This document shows, piece by piece, positions 8,024-16,847 of a DNA stretch of 42,848 nucleotides. Position numbers and translations under genes: made by a program. The first letter of the stretch is position 1. Every line of letters starts with the position of its first letter. A model generated the notes under the pieces. That model was given only the letters and a program-made list of their open reading frames with translations, was not told the DNA's origin and did no database searches. The stretch is from an uncultured Clostridia bacterium (lineage in GTDB: Bacteria > Bacillota > Clostridia > Lachnospirales > CAG-274): NCBI GenBank assembly GCA_947632615.1, contig CANRPW010000021.1, positions 1 through 42,848 of the forward strand. Direction: 5' to 3'.

Positions 8024-10429
8024 ATGACAGAAATATACAGGCTGCCCCTTATTCCTCTGAGAGGCGTAGTTGCTTTTCCCGGAGTGGAATTTATGTTTGA
8101 TATAAAGAGAACCATATCCTCCGCTGCGATTTCCGAAGCAATGAAAAACGACAGAAGGATAGCGCTTATTGCGCAAAAAGACCCTTCTCAAGAGGACATT
8201 ACGGAAAATGATCTATATAGAGTCGGTGTGCTTGCAAGCATAAAACAGGTTTATAAAATAGCCCCCGGTGTTGAAAGAGTAGTTGCTCTTTGTACAAAAC
8301 GCATCGTACTTACAACAGTCCTTACTCACGTGCCTTTTTTCACCGTTATATGCACAGAACCGTCTCCCGGAGAAAACGACTTTTCGGGAGATGATGAAAA
8401 AAAGGCAGTAGAGGATCTTTTAAAAGAAGAATTTGAAAAATATTGTCTTAACTCAAACGGCATGAACCCCGAATTTATAGATGAGCTTCTGAAGATAAAC
8501 AACTTGGGTCTTGCAATAAATGTAATGGGCGCAAGGCTCAATCTGCGCATTTCAGACAAGCAAAGACTTCTGGAAACAATGCCCCTTAAAGCAAGGGCTT
8601 TAGAGCTTTTAAAAATTTTAAAGGGCGAAAACAATGTTCTTGGCATAAAGCGTAAAATAGATATGCAGGTGAGAAGCAATATTGAAAAATTGCAGAGAGA
8701 AAACATACTCAGAGAACAGCTGAAGGTCATCTCCGACGAGCTTATGGAAAAGGATGGGCTTGCAGGGGAAATAGCCGACTATAAAAAGCGTATGGAAAAG
8801 CTTAAGCTTTCCGACGAGGCAAAGGAAAAGCTGGAAAAGGAAATTGACAGGCTTAAAAAAATACCTCAGATGGCAGCCGAAGGCTCGGTTTGCAGAGATT
8901 ATATAGACCTTGTGCTTTCTCTGCCTTGGGGGATTTGTTCCAAAGAAAACAAAAACCTGAAGCGTGCGGAAAACATACTTGAAAAAGACCACTACGGGCT
9001 TGAAGACGTTAAGGAAAGAATAATTGAATATCTTGCTTTAAGGCTTACCACAGAAGACCCCAATGCGCCGGTTTTGTGCCTTGTAGGGCCTCCGGGAGTC
9101 GGCAAGACCTCTATAGCAAAGTCTATAGCAAGAGCCACAGGACGCAAATATGTGAGAATGTCTTTGGGCGGACTTCACGACGAGGCAGAGCTTAGGGGAC
9201 ACAGAAAGACATACGTAGGCGCTATGCCGGGACGAATTATAAATGCCGTAAAGAATGCAGGGGTATCAAATCCTCTCATACTTATGGACGAAATAGACAA
9301 GGTGGGCAGCGACTACAAGGGCGACCCCTCTGCCGCTCTTTTGGAAATACTTGACGGCGAGCAGAATTTTTCATTCAGAGATAACTATTTAGAGCTGCCC
9401 TACGATATTTCAAAGGTGCTTTTCATATGCACGGCAAACACCGTTGACACCATTCCCCCTGCCCTTAAGGACAGAATGGAGATAATCACTCTTGGCAGCT
9501 ATACAAAAGAAGAAAAGCTCAAGATAGCCACAAAATATCTTGTTAAAAAGCAGCTTAAAATACATGGGCTGACCTCAAAACAGCTTAAAATAAAAGCTCC
9601 CGTTATTGAAGATATAATAGAGGGCTACACAAAAGAAGCAGGAGTCAGAAACTTAGAACGGGCTATAGGCAAAATTTGCAGAAAGGCTCTTAAGGAAATG
9701 CTGACCACCGATGTTTCGGAAATAACCGTTACTAAGTCTAAGCTTGCTGAATATTTAGGCAGCCGCAAAATACGCAAGGAGACCGTACCTACAGAAAACC
9801 GCATAGGCGAAGTCACAGGGCTTGCCTGGACGGCTCTTGGCGGCACCACCCTTATTATAGAAGTAAACGTCTATTCGGGCAGCGGTAAGGTCAGACTTAC
9901 GGGAAATATGGGTAAGGTAATGGAGGAGTCGGCTTACGCAGCCTACAGCTACATACGCGCAAACGCCTCAAAGCTTGGCATATCAGTAAAACTTGACGAA
10001 ACAGACATACACATACATATACCCGAAGGAGCAGTGCCAAAGGACGGACCTTCCGCAGGCATAACAATGACCACGGCAATGGTTTCGGCGCTTACCAATA
10101 TTCCTGTAGACCGGGAAACAGCCATGACAGGCGAAATAACCATAAGGGGTAATGTTCTGCCAATAGGCGGACTTAAGGAGAAGCTTTTGGCAGCAAAGGC
10201 GGCGGGAGTAAAAAGGGTTATCATACCTATGGATAATTCTGCCGACCTTGAAGAGCTGCCCGAATATGTAAAGGAAAATTTGGAATTTGTGCTTGCCGAC
10301 CACGTTGACGCGGTTTTGAAAACGGCTCTTGTAAAGGCAGAATTGCCCATTAGCAAAGCCGAAGCAAAAGCAGAGCCTATAATGCCTGCGATAATACGTG
10401 AGGGCGACAAGCCTCAGATCAGGAGTTAA
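8024..10429 (+). CDS. lon: ATP-dependent protease Lon (LonA type)
   Basis: An 801-aa cytosolic AAA+ serine protease that degrades misfolded and regulatory proteins. It has the N-terminal LON substrate domain (about 5-200), Walker A GPPGVGKT (355-362), Walker B LILMDEID, and the protease domain with the Ser-Lys dyad S677 (in KDGPSAG) and K720 (in GGLKEKLL). The frame begins at a GTG at 8012, but AGGGTG at 8009-8014 is the ribosome site for ATG 8024 and overlaps that GTG. Two nucleotides separate it from engB, a lon-engB pairing also seen in Bacillus. Confidence 0.97.
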   Translation: MTEIYRLPLIPLRGVVAFPGVEFMFDIKRTISSAAISEAMKNDRRIALIAQKDPSQEDITENDLYRVGVLASIKQVYKIAPGVERVVALCTKRIVLTTVLTHVPFFTVICTEPSPGENDFSGDDEKKAVEDLLKEEFEKYCLNSNGMNPEFIDELLKINNLGLAINVMGARLNLRISDKQRLLETMPLKARALELLKILKGENNVLGIKRKIDMQVRSNIEKLQRENILREQLKVISDELMEKDGLAGEIADYKKRMEKLKLSDEAKEKLEKEIDRLKKIPQMAAEGSVCRDYIDLVLSLPWGICSKENKNLKRAENILEKDHYGLEDVKERIIEYLALRLTTEDPNAPVLCLVGPPGVGKTSIAKSIARATGRKYVRMSLGGLHDEAELRGHRKTYVGAMPGRIINAVKNAGVSNPLILMDEIDKVGSDYKGDPSAALLEILDGEQNFSFRDNYLELPYDISKVLFICTANTVDTIPPALKDRMEIITLGSYTKEEKLKIATKYLVKKQLKIHGLTSKQLKIKAPVIEDIIEGYTKEAGVRNLERAIGKICRKALKEMLTTDVSEITVTKSKLAEYLGSRKIRKETVPTENRIGEVTGLAWTALGGTTLIIEVNVYSGSGKVRLTGNMGKVMEESAYAAYSYIRANASKLGISVKLDETDIHIHIPEGAVPKDGPSAGITMTTAMVSALTNIPVDRETAMTGEITIRGNVLPIGGLKEKLLAAKAAGVKRVIIPMDNSADLEELPEYVKENLEFVLADHVDAVLKTALVKAELPISKAEAKAEPIMPAIIREGDKPQIRS

Positions 10430-10431
10430 TT

Positions 10432-11043
10432 ATGATAGTAAACAATTGCGCCATAGACAAAACCGCTGTGAGCAAGGCGGGCTACCCACAGGGGGAGCTG
10501 CCCGAGGTTGCCTTTGCAGGCAAGTCAAACGTGGGTAAGTCAAGCCTTATAAACACCATGCTTTCAAGAAAGTCATTGGCAAGAACCAGCAGCAGCCCCG
10601 GCAAAACAAGAACAATAAATTTCTTCATAATAGAAAACAAGCTCTATTTTGTAGACCTTCCCGGCTATGGCTATGCAAAAGCCCCAAAATCCGAGATTAT
10701 AAAATGGGGAGCAATGACAGACGAATATTTAAACAAAAGAAAACAGCTTAAGGCTATAATTCTTTTAATAGACGTAAGACACGAAGCAGGCAGCAATGAC
10801 ATTATGATGCTTGATTATTTAAGGCATTACAATTATAAAATTATAATAGCAGCCACAAAGTGCGATAAAATCACCAGAAACCGTCTTCCATCTTATGTAA
10901 AAAAACTTAAGCTCTCTTTGGGGCTTAAGGAAGGAGAGGTTCTGATACCCTTCTCCTCCGTCACAAAAATGGGTAAGGAAGAGCTTTGGAGTGAGATAGA
11001 AGAGCTTTGCGGCTTTACAGAAGAAGGGAGCGCCGAATTATGA
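10432..11043 (+). CDS. engB: Ribosome-biogenesis GTPase EngB (YsxC/YihA)
   Basis: A 203-aa GTPase needed for assembly of the large ribosomal subunit. GKSNVGKSS (30-38) is the P-loop, DLPGYGYA the G3 motif and ATKCDKI the G4 motif. AGGAG at 10421 precedes ATG 10432. Its stop overlaps the start of nrdR (ATGA at 11040-11043), so the two are translationally coupled. Length and motif order are normal for the family. Confidence 0.96.
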   Translation: MIVNNCAIDKTAVSKAGYPQGELPEVAFAGKSNVGKSSLINTMLSRKSLARTSSSPGKTRTINFFIIENKLYFVDLPGYGYAKAPKSEIIKWGAMTDEYLNKRKQLKAIILLIDVRHEAGSNDIMMLDYLRHYNYKIIIAATKCDKITRNRLPSYVKKLKLSLGLKEGEVLIPFSSVTKMGKEELWSEIEELCGFTEEGSAEL

Positions 11044-11501
11044 AATGTCCTTTTTGCGGAAACACAGACTCTAAGGTTTTGGATACCAGAACGGTTGACG
11101 ACTGCGCAGCCATTCGCCGCCGCCGTCAGTGCGAAAAATGCGGAGAAAAATTCACCACATTTGAAAGAGTCGATATAATTCCCATAATAGTCATCAAATC
11201 TGACAACACAAGAGAAACCTTTGACAGGAACAAAATACTCATAGGTATTCAGCGCTCGTGCAATAAGCGCCCCGTATCTATGGAACAGATGGAAAATATT
11301 GTAAGAGAAATAGAGGCCGAAATACAAAATACAATGGGCAAGGAGGTCTACAGCAAAGACATAGGCAACCTTGTTATGGATAAGCTTAAAGAGATGGATC
11401 AGATAGCCTATGTAAGGTTTGCCTCTGTCTATAAGCAGTTTAAAGACATAGACTCATTTATGGCAGAGCTTGCAGGTCTTCTTAAAAGCAAAGACAGGTA
11501 A
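11040..11501 (+). CDS. nrdR: Transcriptional repressor NrdR
   Basis: A 153-aa regulator of ribonucleotide reductase genes. The N-terminal zinc ribbon uses C3, C6, C31 and C34 (KCPFCG, QCEKCG). An ATP-cone domain follows (about 49-139, with IVIKSDNTRETFDRNKIL), which senses ATP/dATP. The frame extends upstream to 11007 inside engB, but the zinc ribbon must start at MKCPFCG. ATG 11040 overlaps the engB stop by 4 nt and has AGAAGGGAG upstream. No NrdR box is evident near it. Confidence 0.96.
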   Translation: MKCPFCGNTDSKVLDTRTVDDCAAIRRRRQCEKCGEKFTTFERVDIIPIIVIKSDNTRETFDRNKILIGIQRSCNKRPVSMEQMENIVREIEAEIQNTMGKEVYSKDIGNLVMDKLKEMDQIAYVRFASVYKQFKDIDSFMAELAGLLKSKDR

Positions 11502-11520
11502 TTAAGGAAAACGGATCATA

Positions 11521-11557
11521 TTGACAAAATAATCACAATATAGTATCATAATTGTGA
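11521..11557 (+). promoter_or_regulatory. Hydrogenase promoter with an inverted repeat across the -10
   Basis: TTGACA (11521-11526), 17 nt, TATCAT (11544-11549). A perfect 7-bp dyad, TCACAAT (11533-11539) and ATTGTGA (11551-11557), brackets the -10 with an 11-nt centre, a good position for a repressor. The half-sites point opposite to the TTGTGA-N6-TCACAA layout of Rex or Crp sites, so I do not assign a regulator. Confidence 0.6.
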
Positions 11558-11590
11558 GAAAGAAAGGTATTTTGAAAGGGAGTGAATTAT

Positions 11591-13084
11591 TTGAGAGATG
11601 TAGGTATTTTAAATGACGTAACCGACATAAGCGAAATCAAAAGAGCCATACTTATAAAGGTAGCAAAATATTCCTATGAGGGAAATTTGCTTAGCCACTA
11701 CGAGTCTATACCCTACGAGCTCACCGACAGAAGCAAGGCGGTTTTCCGCTGCTGCGTATATAAGGAAAGAGCTATTTTTGCCGACAGAGTGCGCCTTGGC
11801 ATGGGCAGACAGCCTCTTGACGAAAGATATAACGAAAACAAGGTGGGTCAGATAGTATACGTTATACCCCCTGCTTGTGAGGGCTGTCCTATCGAAAGAT
11901 TTAACGTAACCAACAACTGTCACAGCTGTCTTGCGCAAAAATGCGTAAAGGCATGCCGCTTTGGAGCAATTACAAAAACTCCTCACGGCGCATACATCGA
12001 CCATACAAAATGTAAGGAATGTGGCGCTTGTATGAAGGCGTGCCCCTACAATGCTATAGCAGACACAGAAAGACCGTGTAAAAAAAGCTGTCCCGTTTCT
12101 GCAATAGAAATAAGCAAAGACGACAACTTGGCTCTTATAAACGAAGAAAAATGTATAAACTGCGGCAGATGCGTTTCATCCTGCCCCTTCGGAGCAATTT
12201 CTGACGTATCAATGCTTTCAAATGTTATAGCAGAGATAACCGATCCTAAGGTAAAGATAGTAGCTATGGTAGCTCCTTCCGTAGAGGGTCAGTTCGGTCC
12301 TTACTCCATAAAGCAGCTTAAGGCGGGCATTAAAGACTTAGGCTTTGACGACTGCTATGAGGTATCTCTTGGCGGCGACATTACAGCCTACAGAGAAGCC
12401 GAAGAGGTAGTTGAAAGAATACAGGAGGGCAAAAAGACGACCACGTCCTGCTGTCCCGCATTTTTCAACCTTATACAGACCCACTACCCCACCCTTATGG
12501 ATAATGTATCTACAACCGTTTCGCCTATGGTAGGTCTTGCAAGACACATCAAAAATGTAGACCCCGAAGCTAAAATAGTATTTGTAGGTCCTTGTATTGC
12601 CAAAAAGAATGAGGTCATAACACGCTATCCCGAAGAGATAGATTATTGCCTTACCTTTGACGAAATGGCAGCTATGATATATACAAAGGAAATTGATTTT
12701 TCAAAGTACGAGCCTGAAGACGAGGTCGCTTCATACTACGGCAAGGGCTTTGCCAAAAGCGGCGGCGTAGCAGGTGCAGTTGTTAAGGTATGTGAAGAAA
12801 AGGGCGTAGAGCCGCCTTCACTTTTACTCTGCAACGGCGTTGACGAATGTAAGAAGAACCTTATGCTTCTCCGTGCAAACCGCCTTGATGCCGATCTTTT
12901 AGAAGGAATGGTCTGCGACGGCGGCTGTATAAACGGTCCCGGCAAGGCTAAGCCTCTTATGGATCTTAAGAGAGATTACGAAAAGCTCCTTAAATCCACC
13001 GACAATACAGAGGTAATAAAAACCTGCGACGATACAGGTATTTCAGCCGTAAATATGCACCGTCCCGGCACACATCACGAATAA
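11591..13084 (+). CDS. [FeFe]-hydrogenase, group B type
   Basis: A 497-aa iron-only hydrogenase, probably cytosolic and ferredoxin-linked. Two [4Fe-4S] ferredoxin motifs (CKECGACMKACP near 141-151 and CINCGRCVSSCP near 188-198) and further cysteines (PACEGCP, NCHSCLAQKC) precede the H-cluster domain. Its motifs are TSCCPAF (about 285-291), GPCIAKKNE (about 333-341) and VCDGGCINGPG (about 440-450). The last lacks the GCxxGGGQP of group A enzymes and fits group B. Whether it evolves, oxidises or senses H2 is open. The frame starts at GTG 11582, but that lies in the AAAGGGAG ribosome site, which is properly spaced for TTG 11591. It stands alone, with its own promoter and terminator; no hydEFG maturase genes are near. 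Confidence 0.88.
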   Translation: MRDVGILNDVTDISEIKRAILIKVAKYSYEGNLLSHYESIPYELTDRSKAVFRCCVYKERAIFADRVRLGMGRQPLDERYNENKVGQIVYVIPPACEGCPIERFNVTNNCHSCLAQKCVKACRFGAITKTPHGAYIDHTKCKECGACMKACPYNAIADTERPCKKSCPVSAIEISKDDNLALINEEKCINCGRCVSSCPFGAISDVSMLSNVIAEITDPKVKIVAMVAPSVEGQFGPYSIKQLKAGIKDLGFDDCYEVSLGGDITAYREAEEVVERIQEGKKTTTSCCPAFFNLIQTHYPTLMDNVSTTVSPMVGLARHIKNVDPEAKIVFVGPCIAKKNEVITRYPEEIDYCLTFDEMAAMIYTKEIDFSKYEPEDEVASYYGKGFAKSGGVAGAVVKVCEEKGVEPPSLLLCNGVDECKKNLMLLRANRLDADLLEGMVCDGGCINGPGKAKPLMDLKRDYEKLLKSTDNTEVIKTCDDTGISAVNMHRPGTHHE

Positions 13085-13093
13085 TAACAAAAT

Positions 13094-13118
13094 AGGAGTC
13101 TGAAGAAGACTCCTTTTA
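13094..13118 (+). terminator. Intrinsic terminator of the hydrogenase gene
   Basis: AGGAGTC (13094-13100) pairs with GACTCCT (13108-13114), followed by TTTTA. It begins 9 nt after the stop codon. Confidence 0.85.
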
Positions 13119-13148
13119 TAATGCCGTCAGTCCCCCTCTTTTAAGCAA

Positions 13149-13183
13149 TAAAAAAAGACTGCCGCAAAAACAGTCTTGTTTTT
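13149..13183 (-). terminator. Terminator of rpmB, probably bidirectional
   Basis: AAGACTG and CAGTCTT pair around CCGCAAAAA. Reading leftward a run of seven T follows the stem, and on the other strand GTTTTTA follows. It lies just downstream of rpmB and could also back up the hydrogenase terminator. Confidence 0.8.
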
Positions 13184-13189
13184 ATATTA

Positions 13190-13390
13190 TTAAAGAGCAC
13201 GGGTAACCTTGTTAGAACGAAGACATCTCATACAAATATGGATAGACTTGATAGTACCATTGTCGTTGATCTTGATCTTCTTAACATTTGGCTTCCAGCT
13301 TCTTTTAGCTCTTCTTGAAACCTGGCTACGGCTTATGCTTATTCTTCTGCCGTTGCTGATCTTCTTATCACATATATCACATTTTGCCAT
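13190..13390 (-). CDS. rpmB: Large-subunit ribosomal protein bL28
   Basis: A 66-aa structural protein of the 50S subunit. It has MAKCDICDKK at the start, the basic core RRISISRSQVSRRAKRSWKPN, and KIKINDNGTIKSIHICMRCL. The cysteine pairs C4/C7 and C53/C56 form the zinc ribbon of the C+ paralogue, so it should bind zinc. The frame extends 3 codons upstream, but AAGGAGGTG is spaced for ATG 13390. It is monocistronic. Confidence 0.96.
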   Translation of the reverse strand: MAKCDICDKKISNGRRISISRSQVSRRAKRSWKPNVKKIKINDNGTIKSIHICMRCLRSNKVTRAL

Positions 13391-13431
13391 CTGTAACACC
13401 TCCTTGGCATTTTTTACAAATCACTCCCACT

Positions 13432-13460
13432 ATTATATCAAATATAAAAACCAAATGCAA
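13432..13460 (-). promoter_or_regulatory. Promoter of rpmB
   Basis: On the minus strand TTGCAT (13455-13460), 17 nt, TATAAT (13432-13437). It lies between element 5 and rpmB, so the element is upstream of this transcript. Confidence 0.75.
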
Positions 13461-13523
13461 GCCTTTTTTATTCTTTTTTGATTAAAAAATAACCCACAAA
13501 TTTTGGTAGTTTATACGGTTTAC

Positions 13524-13677
13524 CTGCCAGCCCCCGTCAGGAAAGCGGCGAGCAGAGAAAAAACGACCTGTGTGAAGCGTACTTGTTAGCTTCACACAGG
13601 TCGTTTTTTCTCTGCTCGCCGCCCCCATTGGTCGGACGTTAAAGTCGTTTTATAAAACGACTTTAACGTTCGGGCAG
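13524..13677. repeat. Hairpin element 5 (two-armed, with closing stem)
   Basis: Closing stem CTGCC (13524-13528) with GGCAG (13673-13677). Large arm: 13545-13578 with 13589-13622, 34 bp perfect, loop GTACTTGTTA. Small arm on the right: about 13632-13650 with 13655-13673, tipped by TATA and containing two G-T wobbles. The position of the other small arm holds an unpaired remnant, CCCCCGTCAGGAAA. The stop codon and last residues of the neighbouring gene (13663-13677) lie inside the element. Confidence 0.85.
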
Positions 13678-14118
13678 TATATATTTAATACAGTCTTCAA
13701 AATCTCCCTGAACTATATGCACACAGGCACAGCCTATCATAAGATTGACACACATACCAAAATCCTCAACAGAAAAGCCCCTATCATCATGCTCCCCTAA
13801 TTTTTCTCTGAGAGATGAAATATCCGAAGTATAGCCAAATATGTCTTTGCCTGAAGCATAGCCATAGCCTATTTCAAATGCCGTTCCCGAATCCATATCA
13901 ACTCCCCGAAAATCATTCAGGTTAGCACATATAAAATCAGCCTTGTCTATAAGAGCCAGATTTCCGCGAAAAATATCCTTTGCCTCGGTACATTCATTGT
14001 CTAAGGGATATAAGCCTTCAAAACCGTATTTTTTGCATATTTCCTTATACTTTATTCCCCTTCTGACGGCATCGCTGTAAAACACGTCAAAGCCTGCTAT
14101 ATATATTTTTTTATTCAA
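13663..14118 (-). CDS. Nucleoside 2-deoxyribosyltransferase-like protein
   Basis: A 151-aa protein. It begins KKIYIAGFDVFYSDAVRRG, has IDKADFICANLNDFRGVDMDSGTAFEIGYGYA in the middle, and IVQGDFEDCIKYI near the end. The IYIAGF strand and the D-S-GTAFEIGYGYA segment match the nucleoside 2-deoxyribosyltransferase fold, which swaps bases on 2'-deoxyribonucleosides in salvage. The catalytic glutamate would be in GTAFE. The frame is open to 14223, but TTG 14118 has AAGGAG at 10 nt and overlaps the upstream stop by 8 nt, so I choose it. Its last four codons and stop lie within element 5, so the element may have replaced the original C-terminus. Confidence 0.75.
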   Translation of the reverse strand: MNKKIYIAGFDVFYSDAVRRGIKYKEICKKYGFEGLYPLDNECTEAKDIFRGNLALIDKADFICANLNDFRGVDMDSGTAFEIGYGYASGKDIFGYTSDISSLREKLGEHDDRGFSVEDFGMCVNLMIGCACVHIVQGDFEDCIKYILPER

Positions 14119-15184
14119 TGCAAGTATGCTCCTTATATCCTTTCCCCCTTGCCTCTGACAAGGATGCAAAATATACTCTGTTTTCTTCTTTAGGCAGCGC
14201 TTCACAGTCAGCCCTATGGACAATCATAGAATTTTTGTTGCCTATATACTTAATATTCGTGTTGTCCTCGGGCTTAGCCGCCTCTACATGAGAAGCATCG
14301 CCAAATTCAGATTTTACCTCAATATTTTTACCGTCAGAGGTTATATAAATGTCTCCCAGATCCTTAGTGATATAGGTTTTTACACCACGAAGTCTGTCTA
14401 TGGTTTCCTTATGAGGGTGTCCGTAGTCGTTTCCCTCACCGCAGGATATTACGGCATATTCAGGCCTTACTTCATCAAGAAATTCTCTCGTAGAAGAATA
14501 TGCGCTGCCGTGATGACCCACCTTAAGCACATCGGCTGACAGGTCAAAGCCGCGGTCGATCATATTATATTCAGACTGTCTTCCCGCATCTCCCGTAAAT
14601 AAGAAGGAATTTTCGCCATAGGTCATTTTCAAAACTATAGAATATTCGTTGCAGTCCTTCTCCTGATTTTCCAAAGGATTAAGGATTTGGCACTTAGCCT
14701 CTCCAAGCATAAATTCCTGAGGCGCTTCGGGATAAACGGTGTTTACATTATATTCTTCAAGGTCTTTAAGCATTTTTTCGTAGGTTGCGCTTGTATAATT
14801 TCCCTCTACGTCGGGCAGATAGAAATTGTCTATGTCGTAGTTTTTAATAACATAGTCCATTCTGCCTATATGGTCGTAATGAGGGTGGGTTGCCACAACA
14901 ACATCTAACTCGTCTACATTCTGAGCTTTAAGAGCCTTCTCCACAGGGTTGTCATCATTGCTGTCTGCCGCCCCTGCATCTATAAGCATGTGCTCGCCGG
15001 TGGGCGCAGAAACAAGAATACTGTCTGCTTGCCCTACGTCAATATACTCAACGGTAAGAAGCCCCGAGGCACTTGGTAAAACTGCGCCATCTCCTAAGCT
15101 GTCTTCAATAAGCTGACAACCTGTTGCGGTATTAGCGAATAGAACAAGCAGCAGCGCCGTTATAAATAACTTAATTTTTTTCAT
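14111..15184 (-). CDS. ComEC-like metallo-beta-lactamase hydrolase, secreted lipoprotein
   Basis: A 357-aa protein. The N-terminus KKIKLFITALLLVLFANTAT followed by GC is a signal peptide with a lipobox-like cysteine. The hydrolase domain has DVGQADSILV, LIDAG, the zinc motif THPHYDHIGR, LFTGDAG and KVGHHGS, the order typical of ComEC C-terminal domains and stand-alone relatives. The last part, MIVHRADCEALP ... HTCIE, is a small metal-binding-type module common on such proteins. It lacks the ComEC channel, so it is probably an extracellular phosphodiesterase or nuclease rather than a DNA-uptake pore. ATG 15184 has GAGGA at 8 nt, just after the nifU stop, so it is probably cotranscribed with the Fe-S genes. 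Confidence 0.83.
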   Translation of the reverse strand: MKKIKLFITALLLVLFANTATGCQLIEDSLGDGAVLPSASGLLTVEYIDVGQADSILVSAPTGEHMLIDAGAADSNDDNPVEKALKAQNVDELDVVVATHPHYDHIGRMDYVIKNYDIDNFYLPDVEGNYTSATYEKMLKDLEEYNVNTVYPEAPQEFMLGEAKCQILNPLENQEKDCNEYSIVLKMTYGENSFLFTGDAGRQSEYNMIDRGFDLSADVLKVGHHGSAYSSTREFLDEVRPEYAVISCGEGNDYGHPHKETIDRLRGVKTYITKDLGDIYITSDGKNIEVKSEFGDASHVEAAKPEDNTNIKYIGNKNSMIVHRADCEALPKEENRVYFASLSEARGKGYKEHTCIE

Positions 15185-15185
15185 T

Positions 15186-15626
15186 TTAATAATCCTCGTC
15201 AAGGTTTTCGTGTTCGCTTATATCGTTTACGGGTTTTTCAAGTCCTTCAATAACAATTCCATTCTTTTCTGCATAGTCCCAAAGGGCAGCGTGCAAAGCT
15301 TCCTCCGCAAGACAAGAACAATGCACCTTGATCGGCGGAAGTCCGTCAAGAGCCTCCATAACAGCCTTGTTTGTAATTTCAAGAGCCTGCTGTATGGTTT
15401 TGCCCTTTATAAGCTCAGTAGCCATAGAGCTTGTAGCCACAGCTGCGCCGCAGCCGAATGTCTTGAATTTAGCATCAAGCACAATGCCGTCTTCTATTTT
15501 AAGAAAAATCTTCATAATATCGCCGCACTTAGCGTTGCCAACAGTACCAACGCCGCTTGCATCTTCAATTTCTCCCACATTTCTTGGGTTCATAAAATGG
15601 TCCATTACCTTTTCGCTGTACATCAT
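15186..15626 (-). CDS. nifU: Fe-S cluster scaffold NifU/IscU-like protein
   Basis: A 146-aa scaffold on which the adjacent cysteine desulfurase builds Fe-S clusters. The three conserved ligands are C34 (GNAKCGD), C59 (TFGCGAA) and C103 (VHCSCLAEEA). D36, important for cluster release, is present. It corresponds to the N-terminal NifU domain only, with an acidic C-terminal tail (SEHENLDEDY). It starts 6 nt after nifS with GAGAGGA upstream. This gene pair (Rrf2, NifS, NifU) is the standard clostridial ISC-like set. Confidence 0.94.
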   Translation of the reverse strand: MMYSEKVMDHFMNPRNVGEIEDASGVGTVGNAKCGDIMKIFLKIEDGIVLDAKFKTFGCGAAVATSSMATELIKGKTIQQALEITNKAVMEALDGLPPIKVHCSCLAEEALHAALWDYAEKNGIVIEGLEKPVNDISEHENLDEDY

Positions 15627-15632
15627 AGCTGA

Positions 15633-16817
15633 TCATCCTCTCTTATTTTTAATATATTCTTCATACAATGGTGACATTTGTCTGAGTCTTTCGATTATAG
15701 GCGGCAGCTTTTCTATAAGATAGTCAGCCTCCTCCTCTGTGTTAAAGCGACCTAATGTTATTCTCAAAGAGCCGTGAGCCTTTTCATGAGGAAGACCTAT
15801 GGCAAGAAGTACGTGTGACGGATCAAGTGAGCCTGAGGTGCAGGCGCTTCCGCTGGAGCCGCATATTCCGTACATATCTAAAAGAAGAAGTATAGATTCG
15901 CCCTCTATAAACTCGAATGAAATATTTATATTTCCCGGAAGTCTTTTATCTCTTGAGCCGTTGAGCCAGCAATGGTCTACCTTTGAGAGTATGCCGTCTA
16001 TAATGCGCTCTCTCATTTTAAGCTGTCTTTCAGTTTCCTCCTGCATATTAGCACAGGCACATTCTATAGCCTTTCCAAGCCCTACTATGCCGGGTACATT
16101 TTCGGTGGTGGCTCTTCTGCCTCTTTCCTGCTGACCGCCGTGAATGAGGTTCTTTATTTTAATGCCCCTTCTTATATATAATGCGCCAACGCCCTTAGGC
16201 GCATAAATTTTGTGACCTGACATTGACATAAGGTCAATACCCAACTCCTTAACATCAATAGGCACATGACCTGCTGCCTGAACAGCATCCGTGTGGAAAA
16301 TAATGCCGTGTTCCTTTGCTATTTTGCCAATTTCGCCTATGGGCTGAATAGTGCCTATTTCATTGTTGGCAAACATAACGGTTATAAGAATGGTATCGGA
16401 CCTTATGGCGTTTTTAAGATCCTCTAAGCTGATAAGTCCATCTTTGTCAACGGGGAGGTAAGTCACCTCATATCCCTTTGTTTCAAGATATTCACAGGTA
16501 TGCAAAACTGCGTGATGCTCTATAGCCGTTGTTATAATGTGCTTTCCCTTGTCGGCATAAGCCTCTGCAATGCCCTTTATAGCCCAATTGTCAGACTCCG
16601 AGCCGCCTGAAGTAAAATATATCTCCTTAGGGTCGGCATTAAAGGCATTTGCAACCTGCTCTCTTGCCTTTTCTACCGCTTCCTTTGTTTTCTGCGCCGG
16701 AGTATATATGCTTGAAGGATTAAAGTAAGACTCAGAAAAATATTTTGATATCTCCTCTATTACCTCCGGGCTTACTCTTGTAGTAGCTGCGTTGTCGAAA
16801 TAATATATCCTATCCAA
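15633..16817 (-). CDS. nifS: Cysteine desulfurase NifS/IscS
   Basis: A 394-aa PLP enzyme that takes sulfur from cysteine for Fe-S assembly. It begins [15 protein letters not shown]. The PLP lysine is K203 in [12 protein letters not shown]. The persulfide cysteine is C326 in [11 protein letters not shown], on the longer flexible loop of the NifS/IscS (group I) class. It lies 30 nt after the Rrf2 regulator and 6 nt before nifU in one operon. Confidence 0.96.
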   Translation of the reverse strand: MDRIYYFDNAATTRVSPEVIEEISKYFSESYFNPSSIYTPAQKTKEAVEKAREQVANAFNADPKEIYFTSGGSESDNWAIKGIAEAYADKGKHIITTAIEHHAVLHTCEYLETKGYEVTYLPVDKDGLISLEDLKNAIRSDTILITVMFANNEIGTIQPIGEIGKIAKEHGIIFHTDAVQAAGHVPIDVKELGIDLMSMSGHKIYAPKGVGALYIRRGIKIKNLIHGGQQERGRRATTENVPGIVGLGKAIECACANMQEETERQLKMRERIIDGILSKVDHCWLNGSRDKRLPGNINISFEFIEGESILLLLDMYGICGSSGSACTSGSLDPSHVLLAIGLPHEKAHGSLRITLGRFNTEEEADYLIEKLPPIIERLRQMSPLYEEYIKNKRG

Positions 16818-16847
16818 TTTAAAAAACTCCTTTATAATTTATTGTTT

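Noticed and set aside
8024..10429. Heat-shock operator (CIRCE or CtsR) for lon
   Set aside because: No matching inverted or direct repeat was seen between 7935 and 8024.
11533..11557. Rex or Crp/Fnr binding site in the hydrogenase promoter
   Set aside because: The half-sites are inverted relative to TTGTGA-N6-TCACAA; only a generic dyad is supported.
14119..14223. N-terminal extension of the deoxyribosyltransferase to ATG 14223
   Set aside because: It would overlap the hydrolase gene by over 100 nt and lacks family similarity; TTG 14118 has a well-placed AAGGAG.
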